A stretch of 22,748 nt of DNA, from positions 1 through 22,748 of IMG/VR virus record IMGVR_UViG_3300025030_000430; one strand, written 5' to 3'. The DNA comes from a virus. The notes below the pieces were generated by a model. The model was not told the DNA's origin and made no database searches. It saw nothing but the letters and a program-made list of their open reading frames with translations. Positions within the stretch are counted from its first letter, which is position 1. Each line of letters begins with the position of its first letter. Shown in pieces: positions 6,982 to 13,399 of the stretch. Position numbers and translations under genes: made by a program.

Positions 6982-6998
6982 TGCTAATTTTCGGGGTA

Positions 6999-7047
6999 TA
7001 GGGTGGTGGCCTTTATTGGTGGGGTGGTCCCTCGAGCCACCACCCTA
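6999..7047. repeat. Large inverted repeat, 12-bp perfect arms (TAGGGTGGTGGC / GCCACCACCCTA)
   Basis: The arms are 6999-7010 and 7036-7047, with a 25-base loop that itself carries GGTGGGGTGGTCC. The stem is GC-rich within otherwise AT-rich DNA and would fold strongly in single-stranded DNA or RNA. Neither side has a T-run, arguing against a simple rho-independent terminator. Strand-initiation hairpin, structured RNA or a dimeric protein site are all possible. Confidence 0.6.
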
Positions 7048-7321
7048 CCTTTAAAGATAATCTACCTCTCTATTTAATAATTACTAATTTATATGTTGTT
7101 TATAGGGTATATATAGAGCACTGGTAAGGGTTTGCAGCGATTAGCATCAGCTGCTCTTTGGGTTCGTTATTATGCCGCTCGGCGAATAAATTGTACGGAT
7201 TCCGCAATGTGTGCAGAAAGTTGTGCAGCGTTACGGGTGGAACAGTGAAGCGATAATAATTTAGGCTCGGTGGTGCAAATTAGCCATCGGGCGGCGCGAA
7301 AAGATCTCGGTCCGGTGATTG

Positions 7322-7351
7322 TTGCTAATGGCGGAGCACTGTGGTCATAAT
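7322..7351 (+). promoter_or_regulatory. Possible rightward early promoter
   Basis: TTGCTA (7322-7327) and CATAAT (7346-7351) are separated by 18 bases, matching consensus at 4/6 and 5/6. The -35 overlaps an ATTAGC box, consistent with regulation through that motif. A weaker alternative, TTGTGC (7360) with TAAAAT (7384), lies closer to the gene and again overlaps an ATTAGC box. Confidence 0.35.
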
Positions 7352-7418
7352 AACGTGCGTTGTGCTCAAGCTGGTTCTGTGCTTAAAATTAGCCTTCCCA
7401 ATCGCATAGGAGTTAGAT

Positions 7419-7676
7419 ATGTCTGTCGGTAATAAACATCCGCACTATCACAAAGACGTCAGCAACCTGCAGACGGTCGATGTGTATCGTGTGCTGGCGC
7501 TATTCAACGTCACAGATCCTTGCATTCAGCACGCGGTCAAGAAGCTGCTCGTCGCTGGTGGGCGGGGTGCAGGTAAGGACATCGGCAAGGACGTCCAGGA
7601 GGCAATTGACAGCCTGGAACGATTCAAGGAGATGCGTGTCGAGGACACCGTCGGAAGGGACAGGTTTCAGCCATGA
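7419..7676 (+). CDS. Conserved-type phage protein of unknown function (85 aa)
   Basis: This is the first rightward gene, with a strong TAGGAG site six bases before the ATG. The 85-aa protein (MSVGNKHPHYHKDVSNLQTV...) has a His-rich start, the segment VDVYRVLALF, and a conserved-looking GGRGAGKDIGKDVQEAIDSL stretch ending in an amphipathic helix. GGRGAGKD superficially resembles a P-loop, but it sits after a helix rather than a beta strand and the protein is far too small for a NTPase. I believe similar small proteins occur in early regions of other phages with this 'HYHKDV' start, function unknown. It overlaps the next frame by four bases (ATGA at 7673-7676). Confidence 0.85.
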   Translation: MSVGNKHPHYHKDVSNLQTVDVYRVLALFNVTDPCIQHAVKKLLVAGGRGAGKDIGKDVQEAIDSLERFKEMRVEDTVGRDRFQP

Positions 7677-8071
7677 AGAAAGAATGCTGTCACGGTGACT
7701 GTAATCAAGGGCGCACCTGCCCGAACCGCAAACCAAAGGAGAACGCTATGCCGACGCACGGACAGAGCAAGTCAATGAGCATGGTGGAAGCTGTGGTCAA
7801 TAGCGTTGTAGGCCTGGTCATCGCTATGGTCGCCACTGCCGCTATCTGCAAGGCATACGGCATCCCGATGACGTGGGAGAACAACTTCATCATCACATTC
7901 TGGATGACTGTGCTCAGTGTGTTGCGGTCGTACCTGCTGCGACGACTGTTCAATGCACAGTGGCGCCCACGATTGCAGGCATGGTGGATCGTTCGGCGAC
8001 CCGCTGTCATTCAGTTCATTGACCGCATGGCAGACGCACATGGTAAGTGGCGGAGTGGCAGGAGATTCTGA
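7673..8071 (+). CDS. Small phage membrane protein (DUF7220-like), with optional Cys-rich N-terminal extension
   Basis: The core (from Met26, MPTHGQSKSMSMVEAVVNSV...) has two hydrophobic segments (about residues 37-60 and 70-86) and an Arg-rich RSYLLRRLF end, resembling two-helix phage inner-membrane proteins with the 'QSKxMSxVEAxxN' start. There are two possible starts. The ATG at 7673 overlaps the upstream stop (ATGA) and adds 25 residues, MKKECCHGDCNQGRTCPNRK..., a Cys-rich micro-protein pattern seen in phage early genes. The ATG at 7748 has the stronger site, AAAGGAG six bases upstream. Both products may be made: a 132-aa form and a 107-aa form. Its role at the membrane is unknown. Confidence 0.75.
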   Translation: MKKECCHGDCNQGRTCPNRKPKENAMPTHGQSKSMSMVEAVVNSVVGLVIAMVATAAICKAYGIPMTWENNFIITFWMTVLSVLRSYLLRRLFNAQWRPRLQAWWIVRRPAVIQFIDRMADAHGKWRSGRRF

Positions 8072-8418
8072 TGTCGTTCAAAGCTCGGAAGATTTCTGAG
8101 CAGCTCAACTCCCGCGAGTTCCAGTTGGCGGTCGTTACCTACTGGACTCAGCGGTGCCGAGAGTTGCTGCATGAGCGGGCAACCCTGCCCCGTGACGAAC
8201 TGGAATACCTTGCGGAGCAGGCGGGAAAGTTCAAGAACGAGCGCCTGCGCGAGGGCATTGCCAGCTTGATTGGATGGGGTGACGATGAACGTGCGGAGCT
8301 CGAGACGTTCTGTGCGATCGCCCTGGAAGTCATGAAGCAGGCAAGCCCGAGCAAGTTGCGTGAGGCTGCACTTCGTGTAGAATTGCGGTTCCTAATGAAC
8401 CAGCCGGAGCACAAATGA
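8071..8418 (+). CDS. Unknown helical phage protein (115 aa)
   Basis: The start at 8071 overlaps the previous stop as TGATG and has GCAGGAG seven bases upstream; an in-frame ATG at 8047 would lie inside the previous gene. The protein (MSFKARKISEQLNSREFQLA...) is predicted almost wholly alpha-helical and rich in charged residues, with no membrane segment and no motif I recognise. It overlaps the pyrimidine-dimer glycosylase start by four bases (ATGA), so it is part of a translationally coupled chain of early genes. Confidence 0.8.
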   Translation: MSFKARKISEQLNSREFQLAVVTYWTQRCRELLHERATLPRDELEYLAEQAGKFKNERLREGIASLIGWGDDERAELETFCAIALEVMKQASPSKLREAALRVELRFLMNQPEHK

Positions 8419-8837
8419 CACGCATTAACCTAGTCCCGCCCCAAGAATTGATGGATCAGCACCTGTTCGCTGAGTTCCGTGAGATCAAGATGGTGCCCAA
8501 GTCCCTTGCTCGCAGCATTGCAGCTCGTGGCGTGGAAGGTGTGCTGAAACGCATCCCACCAGCATTCACCCTGAACACTGGTCACGTGAGTTTCTTCTAC
8601 GACAAGGGTGCCTACTTGCGTGAGCGTTATGCACTGCTGAGGCAGGAACTTGAACGACGAGGCATTAACTTCAATCGTGAGTCCGAGCTTGACCCGGACG
8701 GAACGATGCTTGCGGCGCCTTGGTGTGGTCACTACACTGCAACACCTGAAGCACTGCAAATCATTCGGACCCGCATTGCGGAGAAGATTGCCATTCAACC
8801 TCACTGGTATCGATACGAAGGGAAACCAATCATATGA
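8415..8837 (+). CDS. denV: Pyrimidine-dimer DNA glycosylase / AP lyase (T4 endonuclease V, DenV family)
   Basis: The 140-aa protein aligns by eye over its full length with the 138-aa T4 endonuclease V. MTRINLVPPQELMDQHLFAE matches the T4 N-terminus, GHVSFFYDKGAYLRER matches the central helix, and PHWYRYEGKPI matches the C-terminal WYKYYGK substrate loop. The catalytic nucleophile Thr2 (N-terminal after Met removal) and Glu23 are both present, as are Arg3, His16 and Arg22. Known enzymes cut the N-glycosyl bond at UV-induced cyclobutane pyrimidine dimers and then cleave the abasic strand by beta-elimination. It would repair UV-damaged phage DNA after infection. It overlaps both neighbours by four bases. 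Confidence 0.94.
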   Translation: MTRINLVPPQELMDQHLFAEFREIKMVPKSLARSIAARGVEGVLKRIPPAFTLNTGHVSFFYDKGAYLRERYALLRQELERRGINFNRESELDPDGTMLAAPWCGHYTATPEALQIIRTRIAEKIAIQPHWYRYEGKPII

Positions 8838-9283
8838 GCATTAACATCCGCCAGAAGGGGCAGGAAGGGGAGCGCGAGATTCAGCGTGCCCTGGAGCCCA
8901 TCGTTCGCAAGGTCATGTCAGAGGGCGGATACCCGCTCCCTGAGAAGGCCATTGTGCAGCGCAACCAGAATCAGTCAGCGGTTGGTGGCAGTGACCTGAG
9001 CAACACGTTCGGGATGTGCATCGAGGTCAAGCGCCAGGAGCAGTTGTCTATCAATACATGGTGGAAGCAATGCACCACGGCAGCAGACGAGAACAACGAG
9101 CATCCGGTGCTCCTGTATCGGCAGAACGGCAAGAAGTGGCGCTGTGTGACGCTGGTATGGCTGCACCTGCCCGGCGGTGCCCAGCAGCAAGCCAGAGCTG
9201 AGATGGATTGGGATTCGTTCCTGCACTGGTTCGAAGAATGGGTTCGGCGGACGCTTGCACAGGGCGGAGTTCCGCGAGTCTGA
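8834..9283 (+). CDS. PD-(D/E)XK nuclease, Holliday-junction-resolvase-like
   Basis: The 149-aa protein has the fold's catalytic pattern near its N-terminus: KGQEGEREIQ with Glu11/Glu13 on the first helix, GGSDLS with Asp54, and CIEVKRQEQ with Glu64 and Lys66. The segment RNQNQSAVGGSDLS followed by EVKRQEQLSINTWWKQC is familiar from small phage nucleases annotated as Hjc-like or endonuclease. It could resolve branched DNA before packaging, which fits its place just before the terminase genes, or act in repair next to the pyrimidine-dimer glycosylase. Its start overlaps that gene's stop (ATGA). The nuclease fold is well supported; the branched-DNA substrate is inferred. Confidence 0.85.
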   Translation: MSINIRQKGQEGEREIQRALEPIVRKVMSEGGYPLPEKAIVQRNQNQSAVGGSDLSNTFGMCIEVKRQEQLSINTWWKQCTTAADENNEHPVLLYRQNGKKWRCVTLVWLHLPGGAQQQARAEMDWDSFLHWFEEWVRRTLAQGGVPRV

Positions 9284-9292
9284 CGCTTCCAC

Positions 9293-9322
9293 TTGCTGGA
9301 TTGATTCCAGCTTCGCTATACT
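9293..9322 (+). promoter_or_regulatory. Candidate late promoter before the terminase genes, with a dyad in the spacer
   Basis: TATACT (9317-9322) matches the -10 consensus at 5/6, with a weak TTGCTG (9293-9298) 18 bases upstream. The interval contains a perfect inverted repeat, GCTGGA (9295-9300) and TCCAGC (9306-9311), so a repressor or activator could sit between the elements. The 71-bp gap 9284-9354 is the only clear break in the rightward operon before the packaging genes. Confidence 0.4.
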
Positions 9323-9354
9323 CCGACTGAATTAACCTTCAACCGGAGTATGGC

Positions 9355-9810
9355 GTGAGCGAATTAGCAGATACCTTGACGAAACAAGAGCGGGCCTTAC
9401 GGCAACGCTTCGTCGAGCAATATCTGGTCGATTATGACGCATATTCTGCGACCATTCGACTTGGATATCAGGAAGCCTTCGCGCAGCAGTACGCGAAGCA
9501 ATTCATGTCTGAACCCTACACGCTCAACCGCATTGCGGAGCGTGAGGCTGAAATGGGTATCCTCACGGAGCAGGACCAGCATCGCAAGAAAATCGTCGCT
9601 GGCCTGTACCGCGAAGCTCACAGCAGGTTCAACAGCGGCTCCGCCCGCGTTGCTGCACTTACACAGCTAGCCAAGATCATTGGCATTGAGGCTCCGGTGA
9701 AGACTGAGCAGGAAGTGAAGCTCACGACCGATAGTCCGCAACTGGGCCACCTGACCGTCGCGGAGATGGAAGAAATCAAGAAGAAGCTGTATGATCCGTC
9801 TGCCAAGTGA
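9355..9810 (+). CDS. terS: Terminase small subunit
   Basis: The 151-aa protein starts with GTG at 9355, with a CCGGAG site about eight bases upstream. The N-terminal half (TKQERALRQRFVEQYLVDYD...SATIRLGYQEAFAQQYAKQF) matches the HTH DNA-binding and helical pattern of small terminase subunits, and the middle is a coiled oligomerisation region. The C-terminus, QLGHLTVAEMEEIKKKLYD, resembles the tail segment of the Terminase_2-like group. It recognises the packaging site and hands DNA to the large subunit. Its last 20 bases overlap the terL start, typical of terS-terL pairs. Size is within the usual range. Confidence 0.88.
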   Translation: MSELADTLTKQERALRQRFVEQYLVDYDAYSATIRLGYQEAFAQQYAKQFMSEPYTLNRIAEREAEMGILTEQDQHRKKIVAGLYREAHSRFNSGSARVAALTQLAKIIGIEAPVKTEQEVKLTTDSPQLGHLTVAEMEEIKKKLYDPSAK

Positions 9811-11203
9811 AATTGAACTGGACCGCGCCATTGCGTCACAGTCCTTCGCTGGCTTTGTGCGTGCTGCATGGCATGTCCTTGAACCGTCCTCCGAACTGAA
9901 GTGGGGATGGTCGCTTGACGCGATCTGCCAGCACCTGGAAGCAGTCACGAAAGGTGATATCAAGCGGTTGCTGATAAACGTGCCCCCAGGCTGTATGAAG
10001 AGCCTGCTGGCAGGGGTACTCTGGCCAGCTTGGGAATGGGGCCCACAGGGGAGACCAGGGCTCCGCTATCTGGGCACAGCGCACAAACAGGATCTGGGCG
10101 TGCGCGATAACTTGAAATGTCGGCGCCTGATTCAGTCCGAATGGTATCAAGCACGATGGCCCATGAAGCTGACTGGTGACCAGAACGCTAAGACAAAGTT
10201 CGAGAACGACCACACCGGATTCCGCGAGGCCATGGCATTCACGTCCATGACTGGTTCGCGGGGTGACCGCATCATTCTCGACGACCCGTTGTCAGTGGAT
10301 CACGCGAACAGTGATGCTGACTTGCGTGCTGCGGAACTTACCTTCACTGAAGCACTGCCCACGCGGGTGAATAACGACGACTCGTCAATTGTGGTCATCA
10401 TGCAGCGCCTCCATGAAAAGGACACAGCGGGCATCATTCTGAAGCGTGACCTCGGATATGTGCATCTCTGCCTGCCCATGCGCTTTGAAGCGGAGCGCAA
10501 GTGCGTCACCAGTATTGGATTCGAAGACCCTCGCACCTACGACGGTGAATTGTTGTTCCCTGAACGCTTCCCGGAAGCAACGGTGAGCAACCTTGAGAAG
10601 ACAATGGGCAGCTACGCGGCGGCAGGCCAGCTACAGCAGCGACCAGCGCCACGCGAAGGTGGTATGTTCAAGCGTGCATGGTTTCCCGTTGTGCGGGCGA
10701 TACCAGCCGGCACACGCTTTGTCCGTGGATGGGACTTGGCTGCAACCGAAGGGGCTGGCGACTGGACTGTGGGCGTCAAAATTGGGCGTCAAAAGAACGG
10801 ACGCTTCCTCATTGCCAACGTCGCACGCGATCGCAAGTCCGCAGCAGGTGTGGAACGCTTGCTCATTAACACGGCAAGCCAGGACGGGTACGAATGCACC
10901 ATCTCGATTCCGCAAGACCCAGGACAGGCAGGTAAGGCCCAGACGTCATACCTTGTTCAGCAGTTGGCGGGATATACTGTCAAGACGAGTACCGAGAGCG
11001 GGGACAAGGTCACACGCGCTGGGCCGCTGGCAGCACAAGCAGAAGCGGGGAACGTGGATATCCTTGAGGGCGACTGGAATGACGCTTTCTTTGAAGAGAT
11101 TACCATTTTTCCGAATGGCACCAAAGACCAGACGGACGCCGCTTCGCGTGCGTTCAACGAGCTGGTGATGGGCAGCAAGTTTGATCTTGAGGCAATGATT
11201 TGA
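9791..11203 (+). CDS. terL: Terminase large subunit (packaging ATPase and nuclease)
   Basis: The 470-aa protein has an N-terminal packaging ATPase with a Walker A of the T4/T7-like form, VPPGCMKSLL (Lys70, Ser71), a Walker B RIILDDP with Asp164-Asp165, and the coupling segment VVIMQRLHEKD (about 201-211). The C-terminal RNase H-like nuclease begins with VRGWDLAATEG (Asp315), where the Asp is a metal ligand. A direct repeat TGGGCGTCAAAA lies just after this motif but leaves the protein sequence normal. It translocates DNA through the portal and cuts concatemers. Length is typical. It overlaps terS by 20 bases and ends ten bases before the portal ATG. Confidence 0.96.
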   Translation: MIRLPSEIELDRAIASQSFAGFVRAAWHVLEPSSELKWGWSLDAICQHLEAVTKGDIKRLLINVPPGCMKSLLAGVLWPAWEWGPQGRPGLRYLGTAHKQDLGVRDNLKCRRLIQSEWYQARWPMKLTGDQNAKTKFENDHTGFREAMAFTSMTGSRGDRIILDDPLSVDHANSDADLRAAELTFTEALPTRVNNDDSSIVVIMQRLHEKDTAGIILKRDLGYVHLCLPMRFEAERKCVTSIGFEDPRTYDGELLFPERFPEATVSNLEKTMGSYAAAGQLQQRPAPREGGMFKRAWFPVVRAIPAGTRFVRGWDLAATEGAGDWTVGVKIGRQKNGRFLIANVARDRKSAAGVERLLINTASQDGYECTISIPQDPGQAGKAQTSYLVQQLAGYTVKTSTESGDKVTRAGPLAAQAEAGNVDILEGDWNDAFFEEITIFPNGTKDQTDAASRAFNELVMGSKFDLEAMI

Positions 11204-11213
11204 TGAGGACACC

Positions 11214-12563
11214 ATGAGCGAACAATCTACTGAAGCATCGCGGGACGACGGTCCGTATGAGAACGTTTTTCTTAACGTCGGCAACAAGGGTGACCGGAGC
11301 GCATACACGCGAGCGGTGACGCCTCGTCTGCTGCAATACACCGAACTCGAGGGTCTTTATGAGGGTGACGGGTTTGCCCGCCGAATTATTGACCTGCCCG
11401 CCGAGGAAATGGTCCGCGCTGGTTACGACATTGAAGGCGTGGATGACGATGGTGAGGTTCGCGCCGAGCTGGAGGGCATTCAGGCACTGGAAAAGCTCTG
11501 TGACGCGCTGCGCTGGAGTGCGCTGTATGGTGGCTCCATTGTGGTCATGCTGATCAACGATGGTGGTACGCTGGAAGAACCGCTTGTCGTTGAGAAAGCG
11601 AAGTCGCTTGAGCAGTTGCGCGTCTATGATCGCTGGCAGGTAACACATCACCAGAAATACCTTGACCCGAACGACATGCGCTTCGGCAAGACTCAGCTCT
11701 ACATGGTGTCCCCTATCGAGGGAACCCCTTACGTCGTGCATGAGTCGCGCTGCATTGTGTTTGATGGGACGCCTGTGCCTGACCGCATCCGCGAACGGAA
11801 TGACGGATGGGGTGCCAGCAAGTTGCAGCAGTGTTATGACCAACTGACTCGCTTCGGCATGTCGCACGTCTGGGCCAACGCTCTGCTGGAACGTGCTCAA
11901 CAGGCAGTCCATGGGATCCCTGAGCTGACGAACTTGCTGCGCTCGCCCGGCGGTGAGGCACTGGTTCGCAAGCGTGTGGATCTGGTCGATATGACCCGTT
12001 CGATCAATAACACCATCGTTATTGATGCTGCTGAATCGTACGACCTGAAATCGACACCCTTGTCCGGTGTGGCTGACATCCTTGACCGCTTGGGCCTTGC
12101 GCTATCTGCTGTCACGGGTATGCCCGAGGCGCTGCTCTTTGGGCGCCAACAAGGTGGGCTCAACAGCACGGGGAAGAGCGACCTTGAGAACTGGTATGCG
12201 AAAGTCGGCCAGATGCAGAACACCATCCTTCTGCCTGCGCTGGACAGGCTTTGCGAGATTCAGCTTCACGTGATGGGCCGCTATGTCGAGGACTACCTGA
12301 TTAAGTTTAATCCGCTGTACGTTCCGTCCGCCAAGGATATTTCTGAGACCGATTACAAGCGAGCACAGACGTTCGAGATCCTGAACAACATTGGAGCCCT
12401 GGACGCGAGCGAGATTCGCAAGATGCTTCCGGACGAGGGTTATGACATTGACGACGTCGATACCATGCCCGAGACGGAAGTGGAAGAGCCCGAAGTTCCC
12501 GCAATGACCACACCTCCGCAGGATGCTGGCAATGGCCCAGAAAACAACCTTCAACAATCCTGA
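11214..12563 (+). CDS. Portal protein (DUF1073 / HI1409-type)
   Basis: The 449-aa protein lies between terminase and the MuF-like gene, the canonical portal position. Its sequence (EGLYEGDGFARRIIDLPAEE, ALRWSALYGGSIVVMLINDG, VTGMPEALLFGRQQGGLNSTGKSD read as separate segments) matches the DUF1073 family of portal proteins. Twelve copies form the ring through which DNA enters and leaves the capsid. The C-terminus is acidic and Pro-rich (about 415-449), as often seen before a MuF overlap. Public databases sometimes attach an anti-CBASS Acb1 name to this domain family; nothing here supports that function. The last 32 bases overlap the next gene. Confidence 0.92.
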   Translation: MSEQSTEASRDDGPYENVFLNVGNKGDRSAYTRAVTPRLLQYTELEGLYEGDGFARRIIDLPAEEMVRAGYDIEGVDDDGEVRAELEGIQALEKLCDALRWSALYGGSIVVMLINDGGTLEEPLVVEKAKSLEQLRVYDRWQVTHHQKYLDPNDMRFGKTQLYMVSPIEGTPYVVHESRCIVFDGTPVPDRIRERNDGWGASKLQQCYDQLTRFGMSHVWANALLERAQQAVHGIPELTNLLRSPGGEALVRKRVDLVDMTRSINNTIVIDAAESYDLKSTPLSGVADILDRLGLALSAVTGMPEALLFGRQQGGLNSTGKSDLENWYAKVGQMQNTILLPALDRLCEIQLHVMGRYVEDYLIKFNPLYVPSAKDISETDYKRAQTFEILNNIGALDASEIRKMLPDEGYDIDDVDTMPETEVEEPEVPAMTTPPQDAGNGPENNLQQS

Positions 12564-13350
12564 CAGCCAGGAGCGCGAATACACGCGCCTCCTGCTGCGC
12601 CACTCGAAGCAGTTGCAGGCGGACGTGAATAGCGTCCTGCTGCCCCGCTTGCCCGGGCTGAAGGCCGAGTATGAAATAGACGCCCGGACGGACGGGTGGA
12701 TTGACACGCTCGATTCCTTAATGGCGGAGCTTGCACGCATGGCGCTGACTGCGATGGGCAGTGTGGTCACAAAGCTGCCTGGAATGTTCAGTGCTGTCAG
12801 CAAGTTCAACGAGGGGCAGTTCAAGCTCGTTGTGAAGGCCAACACGGGTCTTCCGCTGCCACCTGTAATGCCTGGGGCGCCGACGTCCGCTGTGCTGGGC
12901 GTGTCAGTGTTCCGAAGCGAGCCTTACCTGAAACCGCTTGCTGAAGGATGGGTGAGTGAAAACACTGCACTTATCAAATCTTTACCGACACGTCTGCACC
13001 CTGAGATTGAAGGCATCATTCGCCGTGGTGTTATGAACGGGGCGTCCGTCAAAGACTTGACAGCACAGATCAAGGCTCGCTATGGTGTCACCGACTACCG
13101 TGCCAAGCTGATTGCTCAGGACCAGACTTTGAAGTTGAACGCCGACCTCACGCGCTACCGCTTGCAAAGCGTTGGCGTCAAGGAGTATGTGTGGCGCAGC
13201 GTACAGGACAGCAGGGTGAGGCCTGGGCACGCTGACCGCAACGGTAAGACGTACTCTTGGGACAAGGGGCCTAGCAACGGGCAGCACCCAGGGCAGGAGG
13301 TGCGGTGTCGCTGCCGCGCTGAGGCTGTGTGGGACGAAGGGGAAGATTGA
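12532..13350 (+). CDS. MuF-like minor head / head morphogenesis protein
   Basis: I chose the ATG at 12532 (MAQKTTFNNPDSQEREYTRL..., 272 aa), which has an AGGA site at good spacing; an in-frame ATG lies three codons earlier. The C-terminal VGVKEYVWRSVQDSRVRPGH, followed by a SNGQHPGQEVRCRCRAE ending, is the hallmark of the SPP1 gp7 / Mu gpF domain (RxxH with a CRC pair at the C-terminus). These proteins are injected or lie inside the head near the portal, and take part in capsid assembly. The N-terminal two-thirds is mostly helical. The gene overlaps the portal gene by 32 bases. It is complete and of typical length. Confidence 0.9.
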   Translation: MAQKTTFNNPDSQEREYTRLLLRHSKQLQADVNSVLLPRLPGLKAEYEIDARTDGWIDTLDSLMAELARMALTAMGSVVTKLPGMFSAVSKFNEGQFKLVVKANTGLPLPPVMPGAPTSAVLGVSVFRSEPYLKPLAEGWVSENTALIKSLPTRLHPEIEGIIRRGVMNGASVKDLTAQIKARYGVTDYRAKLIAQDQTLKLNADLTRYRLQSVGVKEYVWRSVQDSRVRPGHADRNGKTYSWDKGPSNGQHPGQEVRCRCRAEAVWDEGED

Positions 13351-13397
13351 TGAATCAATGCCTTTGCAACTTGAATCCACTGTGCATATACTGCTGA
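13350..13397 (+). CDS. Possible 15-codon leader peptide before the protease/scaffold gene
   Basis: A tiny frame, MNQCLCNLNPLCIYC, starts at an ATG overlapping the MuF stop (TGATG) with GGGGAAG at ribosome-binding distance, and stops two bases before the preferred ATG of the protease gene. That ATG has no ribosome binding site of its own, so reinitiation from this leader would explain its translation. No homology is claimed; this may be chance. Confidence 0.25.
   Translation: MNQCLCNLNPLCIYC
13364..13392 (+). promoter_or_regulatory. Candidate promoter upstream of the capsid gene cluster
   Basis: TTGCAA (13364-13369) and TATACT (13387-13392) are separated by exactly 17 bases, 4/6 and 5/6 matches. 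A transcript from here would begin at or within a base or two of the ATG at 13400, implying a leaderless message for the protease/scaffold gene while supplying extra transcript for cement and capsid genes. Confidence 0.4.
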
Positions 13398-13399
13398 CC

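Larger units (their letters stand above)
6855..7418. other. Divergent AT-rich non-coding region, candidate replication origin / early control region
   Basis: This 564-bp stretch has no credible coding frame and separates the leftward and rightward operons. It contains ATTAGC hexamers at 6983-6988 (minus), 7140-7145 (plus), 7279-7284 (plus), 7324-7329 (minus) and 7388-7393 (plus), three of them extended to AAATTAGC. Two inverted repeats lie at 6951-6981 and 6999-7047. A very AT-rich run (about 7049-7119), with tracts such as TATTTAATAATTACTAATTT, resembles a DNA-unwinding element. Promoter-like elements face outwards at both ends. Together this resembles a phage origin with iteron-like boxes, or a multi-operator switch. 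Which of these it is cannot be decided from sequence alone. Confidence 0.55.

Noticed and set aside
7559-7583. GGRGAGKD in the 85-aa early protein as a Walker A ATP site
   Set aside because: There is no preceding beta strand, the last position is Asp instead of Ser/Thr, and the protein is too small for a P-loop NTPase.
10769-10794. Near-tandem repeat TGGGCGTCAAAA separated by one base in terL
   Set aside because: The encoded protein (TVGVKIGRQKNGRF) looks like a normal terminase nuclease strand, the reading frame is intact, and the offset of 13 bases excludes a simple in-frame duplication. Probably chance or a silent minor event.
11214-12563. Possible anti-CBASS (Acb1) function of the DUF1073 protein
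   Set aside because: The name is sometimes transferred to this portal family in databases. Gene position, length and sequence pattern are those of a portal protein, and I see no Acb1-like paired H-x-T phosphodiesterase motifs.
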